Assembly: GCA_025928735.1 (NCBI GenBank)
Contig: JAICIW010000194.1
Coordinates: 1 to 5,214, forward strand
Origin: Rhodanobacteraceae bacterium
GTDB taxonomy: Bacteria; Pseudomonadota; Gammaproteobacteria; Xanthomonadales; Rhodanobacteraceae
Direction of reading: 5' to 3'
DNA length: 5,214 nucleotides
Shown: piece after piece, positions 1 to 5,214 of the stretch
Numbering within the stretch: position 1 is the first letter of the stretch
How the letters are laid out: every line of letters starts with the position of its first letter
Position numbers and translations under genes: made by a program
The notes under the pieces: model-generated
Databases searched by the model: none
Told to the model about the DNA's origin: nothing
The model's input: the letters and a program-made list of their open reading frames with translations, nothing else

Positions 1-1676
1 AGGGCAACGCCGCTTTCGTGGTCCCACGGTGCGTGTGCCAGTGCGCTTTCGTAAAGACGCTCGGCTCCGCGCGGTTGTCCGGTTGCCGCCATCGCGGCGG
101 CCGCTGCCGCTTGCCGGTTTTCGGTCAACAGCACGAACGCACGATCGCCGGTCCATCCCGTGACCGCGAGCATTGCGCAGATCGCGACGACGCTGCCAGC
201 GCGTTGCCACGCGTGGCGGCGATTCCATGCAAAAGACGAATTCGTGGCAGCGATCGGCACCAAGCCGGCCATGCATCCGAGCACCAGCCAGAACAACAGC
301 GCCGTCGCCGGGGTATGCAGCGGTGCCGACGCCAAGGCCAGCATGAAAAGTACGCCGAGCGAAGCGGCGAGCGCGGGGATGGCCGCCGCAACGCACGTGC
401 GGTTGGGCACACGCGACTCATCCGGTGACTCCGTGATGGCAGGCGAAAGGATCGAATCGAGCGCACGTCGTGCCGCGTGCCATCCCAGCGCGAACAACGC
501 GAGCAGCAGAAGCCCACCGGGAATGCCCGTTTCCACGCTCATTTCAAGAAAGTCGCTGTGCGCGTGCGCGGTCAGCAAGTCGGGCATCCGGCTGCGCGCG
601 ATCGGGTCCAGCGGCGCCGCCACGGCACGAAATCCGTCGGGCAGCATCGGTGCGAAATGATCGAGGCCGTAGCCGTGGATCGGCCGCGCGGCGATCAGAT
701 GCAGCGACGCCTGCCACAACTGCAAACGGCCGAGCACGGAATGAAAGTCGTTCCACCGCAGCAACGCCGCCGCATAGCCGTGGTTGCGCAAAAGCAAAGC
801 CGGCAATCCGAGCGCGATCAGGCCGGCGAAGAAAATGCTCGTCCAGTTTCTCGGAACGAGGTTTTCGCGTCGATCGCGCCGACGTGTCCACGCGTGAATG
901 GCAGCGCCCACGAGCAGACCCGCCAAGCCCAGGCGCGAGCCGGTGGGCAGGATGGCGGCGACGAACAGCAGCCAGAGCCATGCAGAGCCGCGCGTGAAGC
1001 GGGATATCCACCACACGGCGATGGGCGCGGCTGCCGCAAGGAATTCGGCGGTCCAGTCAGGATTGCCGGTGGTCGTGAAAATCCGCCAGCGTCCCGATTC
1101 CTGCACGGGCCTGCCCACGATCCAGGCGAGCGGATCCGCGTTCGCCGCCTGCAGGCATGCATGGCAAGCCATCATCAAGGCCGCGATGGCGACGGCGCCG
1201 AGCAGCAGTTCGAAGTCTCGCGACGAATCCGTGTTGCGCGCTTGTCGTGCGTAGCGCATCGCCGCGAAAAAGACGACCATGTGCGCGGACAAGCATGCCC
1301 AGCCGAAGCCAAGGTGAAGCGCCGGATTGAGCGCGTGTGGCGTGATGAAAAGCGACCACACCCACAGCGCAAGCACGGTGCCGGTCAGCCACGCACTTGA
1401 TCGCGAATCCGATCGTTGCCGCGCGTGTGCAGGGTCCGCTCGCCACGTTTTTGCCGAGTACTGCGCCATCGCGACCAGCGCAACGAGCGTGCTGCCGAAC
1501 AGCAGTACCGCCTGCTTGACCGGCAGGAACGCATGCAATCCGAATGGGTCGATCGCCAACGGCACGCAAATCACGACAGCCGCGACCAGAACGCCGCATG
1601 GGTTCAGCGCGGCAAACGCAGCGCCTGTCGAACGCACCGATATTGCGGGAGTAGCCTGGATGGACTCACCCGCCAT
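1..1676 (-). CDS. O-antigen ligase family (Wzy_C) membrane protein with C-terminal TPR-like region, 3' end outside window
   Basis: Hand translation from ATG 1676 gives 558 uninterrupted codons to the left edge with no stop. Hydrophobic segments lie near residues 28-42, 52-72, 98-116, 122-140, 156-175, 209-225, 231-263, 279-296, 386-402, 430-477 and 494-510. Family-type motifs in order are TTGNPDWTAEFL (202-213), PTGSRLG (244-250), RLQLWQAS (317-324), RPIHGYGLDHF (331-341), AHAHSDFLE (370-378) and ETGIPGG (382-388). The 297-385 stretch is the large periplasmic loop expected in WaaL, Wzy and PglL-type enzymes, which move lipid-linked glycans to an acceptor. R248 and H371/H373 are candidate functional residues. 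Residues 521-558 (RQAAAAAAMAATGQPRGAERLYESAL, in part) look like the first TPR of a soluble tail, as in TPR-fused members. The start overlaps the upstream gene by 11 bases. A GTG at 1688 is an alternative start, and neither has a good Shine-Dalgarno. Lipopolysaccharide ligase, polysaccharide polymerase and protein O-glycosyltransferase cannot be told apart here. Confidence 0.88.
   Translation of the reverse strand, partial: MAGESIQATPAISVRSTGAAFAALNPCGVLVAAVVICVPLAIDPFGLHAFLPVKQAVLLFGSTLVALVAMAQYSAKTWRADPAHARQRSDSRSSAWLTGTVLALWVWSLFITPHALNPALHLGFGWACLSAHMVVFFAAMRYARQARNTDSSRDFELLLGAVAIAALMMACHACLQAANADPLAWIVGRPVQESGRWRIFTTTGNPDWTAEFLAAAAPIAVWWISRFTRGSAWLWLLFVAAILPTGSRLGLAGLLVGAAIHAWTRRRDRRENLVPRNWTSIFFAGLIALGLPALLLRNHGYAAALLRWNDFHSVLGRLQLWQASLHLIAARPIHGYGLDHFAPMLPDGFRAVAAPLDPIARSRMPDLLTAHAHSDFLEMSVETGIPGGLLLLALFALGWHAARRALDSILSPAITESPDESRVPNRTCVAAAIPALAASLGVLFMLALASAPLHTPATALLFWLVLGCMAGLVPIAATNSSFAWNRRHAWQRAGSVVAICAMLAVTGWTGDRAFVLLTENRQAAAAAAMAATGQPRGAERLYESALAHAPWDHESGVA
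1666..1676 (-). other. 11-base gene overlap, proline-rich protein gene to ligase gene
   Basis: The minus strand ATG (1676-1674) precedes TGA (1668-1666) of the upstream gene. No clear Shine-Dalgarno precedes the ATG; the upstream bases are GC-rich (GTGCGCGCGGGC). Ligase translation probably depends on ribosomes finishing the proline-rich protein. If the GTG at 1688 is the true start, the overlap would be 23 bases. Confidence 0.7.
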
Positions 1677-2532
1677 GCCCGCGCGCACCCAGCATCTGCT
1701 GCAGGAATTGCCCCAGCGGAATCGGTTTTTGCGGTGGCTGTTTCGGGTTGGGTGGTTGCGGCGGCGGTGGGTTTTGGGACGGCGGCTGCGGTGACGGCGG
1801 TGGTCCCGGCGGGAACGGGCGCAAATACGGCGTGCCCTGGGCCAGCTCTGGATGCTCCGGCGGCTTCTTGCAATCGGTCAGTGCCGCATCGGCAGCGTTG
1901 CGCCGGTCGATCACGTCGCTGCCCAGCTGCACTGCCTGCCAGGCGTTGTAGAGCTGGGTACCGCCATCCAGCATGGCGAGCGCGGGACCGAGCTTGTTGA
2001 ACACCGCGGAGAGGCGGGTGCCTTCGGCCAGACCCTTGGCGATTTCGACCGCGTTGTCCTTGGCGGCACCGAGTGCCTCGTCACCGGGGCCCGAAACCAT
2101 CGCGCTCTCCGCGCTCGGCACGCCGCCGAATATCCTGGAAATGCCGGAGAGGTCTTTCATCGCTTCGTTCCGGTGTTTTTCCTCTTCGGCCCACTTGTAG
2201 ATGTCGCCGCTGTTGCCTTGGGTCGGATGCTTCATCGCTTCGCACCGGCGGTAGGCCTGCCAGTTCAGGGACTGGAGCTCCTGCAGTTCCTCGGCGATCT
2301 GCTGCTTGATCTGTTGCAGCAACGCGGGATCCTGGGCAAGCGCGGCCATTTCCGTGAGGAAGTTGAGTTTGTAGACGGCATCCGCCGCGTTCTGTTGTAT
2401 TTGACTCGAGGTCTGGGCAAGCGCCGGTTGCATCGCCAGCAAAGCGACGCACGTACCTATCGCGAGTGCCCCTTTGCGCAGGCCGCCGCATCCATCGATA
2501 CGCGCGTGTCGGGTGTGTTCAGAGTGAGCCAC
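1666..2532 (-). CDS. Secreted protein with helical/coiled-coil core and proline-rich C-terminal tail, unknown function
   Basis: I do not recognise this 288-residue family. It begins with GTG at 2532, supported by a strong Shine-Dalgarno (AAAAGGGGG, 9 bases upstream). A Sec-type signal peptide is clear: basic residues to K20, hydrophobic core 21-34, and a PALA|Q cleavage site after A39. Residues about 60-95 are Gln/Glu/Leu-rich (LLQQIKQQIAEELQELQSL) and probably form a coiled coil. Residues 155-220 look helical. The mature protein has two cysteines, C97 and C221, which could form a disulfide. Residues 224-272 contain 24 prolines in 49 positions, including PPP (244-246) and PPPP (255-258). A short possible amphipathic helix (LGQFLQQMLG, 273-282) follows, and the protein ends in GHGG. 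It overlaps the lipoprotein gene by 14 bases and the ligase gene by 11. A VirB5/TrbJ-like role was considered because of the coiled coil, but no type IV secretion genes are nearby. An envelope role is inferred only. Confidence 0.82.
   Translation of the reverse strand: MAHSEHTRHARIDGCGGLRKGALAIGTCVALLAMQPALAQTSSQIQQNAADAVYKLNFLTEMAALAQDPALLQQIKQQIAEELQELQSLNWQAYRRCEAMKHPTQGNSGDIYKWAEEEKHRNEAMKDLSGISRIFGGVPSAESAMVSGPGDEALGAAKDNAVEIAKGLAEGTRLSAVFNKLGPALAMLDGGTQLYNAWQAVQLGSDVIDRRNAADAALTDCKKPPEHPELAQGTPYLRPFPPGPPPSPQPPSQNPPPPQPPNPKQPPQKPIPLGQFLQQMLGARGHGG
1717..1863 (-). repeat. Proline-rich coding tract (imperfect CCN codon repeat)
   Basis: This tract encodes residues 224-272 of the secreted protein, 24 of 49 being Pro, mixed with Gln, Asn, Lys and Ser. 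The codons vary (CCA, CCG and CCC-type), so it is a low-complexity protein segment rather than a perfect DNA tandem repeat. The plus strand is strongly G-rich and C-poor across the core (about 1730-1830). Confidence 0.85.
2519..2532 (-). other. 14-base gene overlap, lipoprotein gene to proline-rich protein gene
   Basis: The GTG start at 2532-2530 lies upstream of the lipoprotein TGA at 2521-2519, in a different frame. The ribosome site of the downstream gene is therefore inside translated lipoprotein sequence, and reading of the two genes should be linked. Confidence 0.75.
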
Positions 2533-3781
2533 AACGCGTTACCCCCTTTTGCAACTTGTCGAGTTCGGCATTGGCGGCTGCGACCTGTTTGTCGTTGCCC
2601 TGTTCGTCGTGCCGGATGGCCGCGGCCGCCATCACGGCGCCGACAATCGTCTGCGGCACGACTTGTCCTGCCGGTGCGCGGATCGCGTTCGCGGTCATCG
2701 CGGCGATGTCCTTTTCGGTCCAGCCGGCGGCCTTGAGCGTCGCCGCAGTTTGTGGCGGCAGGCCATCCTGCTTCAGCTTTTGTTGCCATGCAATGAAGGC
2801 TTGCTGCATGCCGAGCGGATCGTCGACGTTGAACATGGGCGGCGGGTTGTCCTGCAGGAGTGGCGCAACCGAAAGGCGCAGCAGTTTGGCTTCGGCGAGC
2901 CGGCTGGACTTGTCTGCAGCGGCCATGCGCGGCAGCAATTTCAAGAGGTGTTCGACAAGCTTGCCGGCATTGTCCATGTCGCCCCACACGATCGCCGCGC
3001 GTAGCCCGGACAGAGTCGTTTCCACGGCATCGGCGATGGCTGCGGCTTCCAGATTTCCAGCCCACATCGTGTCGAACGCCGTCTGCATCGGCGCCGTCCG
3101 TGGCGGCGTGGGCATGGCAACCACTTGCACGGTGGGCAACACAAGTCCGGGTTTGGTGTCCAACTGCTCCGGCGGGATGTCGTCGGCATTGCCGAAGTAA
3201 TCCTCGGGCAGCCCCGCACAGGTCGCAAACGCCGCGAGGCGTGCAGGGTCCGCATGTTTGGGCGCGCCGAACAAATTTCCCGACGACGTGCCGTTGCTGG
3301 CGTTCCGGTGCATCGCCGCCTGGGCCGCCTGCAGCGACATCTGCTGCAGCATTTGCAGCGCCGCCATCGAGACGTTCTTGTCCAGCGTGACTTTTTCCTG
3401 GGTCGTATGGCCGGCCTCAAGCGTGACATCGATTACCTGCATCGGCGGCACGCCATCGTAATCGCCCTGATAGGTGACGAGGACCTTGTACTTGCCGGGC
3501 GCGAGCTTGGCTTCGAGTCCGTTGGAATCCGTCTCCAGTTCGCCGGCGAAGTTGCCGTTCGCGTCGGCGACCATTCCGGCGCTGTCGCTGGTCACGTCGC
3601 GACCATCCAGCGAGGCGCTGATGGCGAGCATGGCCTTTGCCGCGCCGTCGCCGGCTTCGCCGGAATCGTCGTTGCCGGCGCCGCTCGCATGATTGCCGGA
3701 ACATGACGCCAGTCCCAGCGCCGCCATCATGATGGCCGCAAGGATCGCGTAGCCGATCGCACGTCGTCCGAAACGTCTCAT
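2519..3781 (-). CDS. Predicted outer-membrane lipoprotein with beta-sandwich-like N-terminal domain
   Basis: The protein has 420 residues and starts at ATG 3781. The N-terminus has RR..RR, a hydrophobic stretch (8-24) and a lipobox LASC with C27 as the lipidated residue. Ser at +2 predicts outer-membrane rather than inner-membrane retention. A Gly/Asp/Ser-rich linker (28-47) leads to a probable beta-sandwich (about 50-134) with LAPGKYKVLVTYQGDYDG and a VIDVTLEAG strand. This resembles carboxypeptidase-regulatory or Ig-like folds, but I cannot assign the family firmly. Residues 137-160 are Met/Gln/Ala-rich and helical. The rest (235-412) is mostly helical, with a Pro-rich break (DNPPPMFNVDDP, 311-322). 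C188 and C417 are the only cysteines after C27 and could pair. The gene shares ATGA (4 bases) with the end of the HEAT gene, and its 3' end holds the ribosome site and start of the next gene. The catalytic or binding role is unknown. It may anchor or chaperone the neighbouring secreted protein (inference). Confidence 0.86.
   Translation of the reverse strand: MRRFGRRAIGYAILAAIMMAALGLASCSGNHASGAGNDDSGEAGDGAAKAMLAISASLDGRDVTSDSAGMVADANGNFAGELETDSNGLEAKLAPGKYKVLVTYQGDYDGVPPMQVIDVTLEAGHTTQEKVTLDKNVSMAALQMLQQMSLQAAQAAMHRNASNGTSSGNLFGAPKHADPARLAAFATCAGLPEDYFGNADDIPPEQLDTKPGLVLPTVQVVAMPTPPRTAPMQTAFDTMWAGNLEAAAIADAVETTLSGLRAAIVWGDMDNAGKLVEHLLKLLPRMAAADKSSRLAEAKLLRLSVAPLLQDNPPPMFNVDDPLGMQQAFIAWQQKLKQDGLPPQTAATLKAAGWTEKDIAAMTANAIRAPAGQVVPQTIVGAVMAAAAIRHDEQGNDKQVAAANAELDKLQKGVTRCGSL
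2542..2550 (-). promoter_or_regulatory. Strong ribosome binding site for the proline-rich secreted protein
   Basis: Read on the minus strand this is AAAAGGGGG, followed by nine bases (TAACGCGTT) and then GTG at 2532-2530. It lies inside the 3' end of the lipoprotein gene. It settles the GTG start of the 288-residue protein, which has no in-frame ATG before the signal-peptide core. It is the best Shine-Dalgarno seen at any junction in the window. Confidence 0.7.
3778..3781 (-). other. ATGA stop/start overlap, HEAT gene to lipoprotein gene
   Basis: The minus strand reads ATGA: ATG (3781-3779) starts the lipoprotein and TGA (3780-3778) ends the HEAT gene. This is the classic arrangement for termination-reinitiation. 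Upstream is a moderate purine-rich stretch (GGGGAA at 3794-3789, seven bases from the ATG). Confidence 0.85.
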
Positions 3782-5214
3782 GAACCCATTCCCCAGTTCC
3801 GCATCGCCAGTTGCATGGATTGTTTGGCGCTGTCGTCTTGTTCTCGAGCCATCGCGTCCTTGAGCGCCGCGACGACCGTGCCTTTCATCGACGCGACGTC
3901 TTCACCCGCATGGCCGAGATTGCCGAGCGCTTCGGCGACGTCGCCGCGCACGTCGCTGCGTGGATCGGAAAGCCCGTCGATCAGCGCGGCGACGGCTGCA
4001 GCCGTGTGGTCGCCGAGCTGCTTGTTCCAGCCCAACGTCGCCAGGCCGGAAGCGGCACGACCGCGAATGCCGATGCTGTTTCGGTCGGCGGAGGATGCAC
4101 CGATGCGGACCGCCTCGATCAAAAGGGGTGCGCCGATGCTGCCCATCGCCGCCAGCACGTCGGCGGCATCGCGCGCATGGTCGCCGTGCGGCGCAAGCAG
4201 TGCCGCCTTCAGCGCGCCCAGTGCAGGCGCGGCCTGCGGACCCATTTTCCCGAGGGCCTGCGCCGCAATGCCGGCGACGGCGGCATCGGAATCGCCAAGG
4301 CGGGCGCCGAGTGCCTTGGCCGTCTGCGCAACCAGCGGGGGAGGCAAGACGTCCACGGGTTTGGGCACGGGTTTGCCGGCGCGAGATGCGGCGATTGCGC
4401 GATCGTTGCTGACGAACGCGCCGTCCAGCCCATCATCCAGTGCGTTGACCGCAGCTTCGCGCACATCCGCTTCGGGGTCGTCCAGGGCGCCGAGCAGTGC
4501 AGGCAATGCTGCTTCGTCGTAAGCCGTCAACTGACCGAGTGACTTTGCCGCGGCTCGGCGAACGCCGGTGTCGTCGTCCTTCAGTGCCGAAGTCAGTGCG
4601 GGAATCGCGGCGGTCGCTTCCGCACCCTTTTCGCCGAGCACGTCGGCTGCGAACGTGCGCTGCTGGGCCGGGCCGCGTTGCAGGGCGACGATCAGCGGTG
4701 CGGTCATTGGCACCTTGAGTTTCACCAGTGCGGTGTTCGCGGCGTTCGCCGCGCGGGTGGAATAGCGCGCTCCCGGTGTCCGATAACCCAGCGTTGCGAT
4801 GAGCGTCGGCACGGCCGGCGCCCCGATCGCAGCCATCGCGGCGATCACCTGGTTCGCCGTGTACAACGGCAACGGATCGAGCACGGCGCGTGTCAGCGCC
4901 GGCAGCGCCGGTTCGGCGGCCGGGCCCGATGCCGCAATGGCCTGCGCGATCGCGCCGCGAACCCACGGGTCAGGCTCGACATCGAGTTGCGCGGCCAACG
5001 CATGGATGGCCGCGGGATCGCTCGACGCGAGTTCCGCGAACGCCGTCGCGGCGCCGTAGCGGACCAGGCGCGACGCGTCGCCGAGATCGGTGGCGAGCAG
5101 TGATATCACGTGGCTGTCGCCGGCGTGCTGCGCCTTGGCGACGGTGCCGAGGCCCTTGGCGCAGGCCGCGCGGACCCGCTCGTCGCGATCGGCGGTGCAC
5201 TTGCCGAGCACGGC
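3778..5214 (-). CDS. HEAT-repeat (PBS-lyase-like repeat) protein, 5' end outside window
   Basis: The frame is open from the right edge (first full codon Ala at 5214-5212) to TGA at 3780-3778, giving 478 visible residues. The GTG at 5211 is read as an internal Val because the repeat pattern already runs there. Counting that Val as residue 1, HEAT-like helical pairs recur throughout: DRDERVRAACAKGLG (9-22), DASRLVRYGAATAFAELA (45-62), DPWVRGAIAQAIA (81-93), DDTGVRRAAAKSLGQL (213-228), DPEADVREAAVNALDD (245-260), DSDAAVAGIAAQALGKMG (307-324) and DPRSDVRGDVAEALGNLG (416-433). A Pro-rich insert (about 265-295, KPVPKPVDVLPPP) breaks the solenoid. Such solenoids are protein-interaction scaffolds. 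A phycobilin lyase role is not implied, despite the name of the repeat family. Cellular location cannot be told without the N-terminus. It is the most upstream visible gene of the operon and overlaps the lipoprotein gene by 4 bases. Confidence 0.88.
   Translation of the reverse strand, partial: AVLGKCTADRDERVRAACAKGLGTVAKAQHAGDSHVISLLATDLGDASRLVRYGAATAFAELASSDPAAIHALAAQLDVEPDPWVRGAIAQAIAASGPAAEPALPALTRAVLDPLPLYTANQVIAAMAAIGAPAVPTLIATLGYRTPGARYSTRAANAANTALVKLKVPMTAPLIVALQRGPAQQRTFAADVLGEKGAEATAAIPALTSALKDDDTGVRRAAAKSLGQLTAYDEAALPALLGALDDPEADVREAAVNALDDGLDGAFVSNDRAIAASRAGKPVPKPVDVLPPPLVAQTAKALGARLGDSDAAVAGIAAQALGKMGPQAAPALGALKAALLAPHGDHARDAADVLAAMGSIGAPLLIEAVRIGASSADRNSIGIRGRAASGLATLGWNKQLGDHTAAAVAALIDGLSDPRSDVRGDVAEALGNLGHAGEDVASMKGTVVAALKDAMAREQDDSAKQSMQLAMRNWGMGS

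Noticed and set aside
477..1400. Long plus-strand open frame (307 codons) opposite the ligase
   Set aside because: Its product is an Arg/Gln/Ala-rich low-complexity string with no domain, while the minus-strand frame gives a full set of ligase motifs and membrane segments. It is an antisense shadow of GC-rich coding DNA.
544..1599. Minus-strand open frames at 544-1014 and 1057-1599
   Set aside because: They are out of frame with the continuous 558-codon ligase reading and give Arg-rich products without motifs. There is no sign of a frameshift in the ligase.
1666..2532. VirB5/TrbJ-like conjugation protein
   Set aside because: The signal peptide and Gln-rich coiled coil are suggestive, but the proline tail is atypical and no type IV secretion genes are in the window.
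1852..2736. Plus-strand open frame (294 codons) opposite the secreted protein and lipoprotein genes
   Set aside because: It crosses a junction between two well-supported minus-strand genes and has no recognisable domain, signal or ribosome site. The opposite strand has a signal peptide and a strong Shine-Dalgarno.
3651..3663. Small inverted repeat (CCGGC-TTC-GCCGG) as a hairpin or terminator
   Set aside because: The stem is only five pairs, there is no T-run, and it lies inside the Gly-rich linker codons of the lipoprotein. Chance is enough to explain it.
3811..4542. Plus-strand open frames of 235-243 codons opposite the HEAT gene
   Set aside because: Two overlapping frames in different phases are open at once, as expected from high third-position GC. 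The minus strand shows clear periodic HEAT repeats.
3778..5214. Phycobilin lyase function for the HEAT protein
   Set aside because: The PBS-lyase HEAT-like repeat is a general scaffold. Nothing in the context points to phycobilisomes.

Overview
The window comes from a GC-rich bacterium with a Gram-negative type of envelope. The evidence is a lipobox lipoprotein with Ser at +2, a Sec-type secreted protein and an O-antigen ligase family membrane enzyme. A gammaproteobacterium such as a Xanthomonadales relative would fit, but that is a guess from composition and gene style. No marker gene fixes the taxon.

All convincing coding sequence is on the minus strand and fills the window without an intergenic gap. 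In transcription order (right to left) the genes are: (1) a HEAT-repeat protein whose start lies beyond the right edge (5214-3778); (2) a predicted lipoprotein with a beta-rich N-terminal domain and a helical C-terminal region (3781-2519); (3) a secreted protein with a coiled-coil-like segment and a very proline-rich tail (GTG start, 2532-1666); (4) a polytopic O-antigen ligase / O-oligosaccharyltransferase family protein whose C-terminal TPR-like part runs off the left edge (1676-1). Gene 4 is open through the left edge with no stop, and I translated it by hand codon by codon.

The junctions overlap by 4, 14 and 11 bases, so the four genes almost certainly form one translationally coupled operon. 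No terminator, promoter, RNA gene, insertion sequence or CRISPR array is visible.

Only gene 4 has a family-level function that can be read from motifs (lipid-linked glycan ligation or polymerisation at the periplasmic face). Genes 2 and 3 would be exported to the same side of the membrane. A reasonable inference is an envelope or secretion module in which the ligase acts on a glycan or on an exported partner and the HEAT solenoid is a scaffold. The combination is not one I recognise, and it is the main candidate here for something undescribed.
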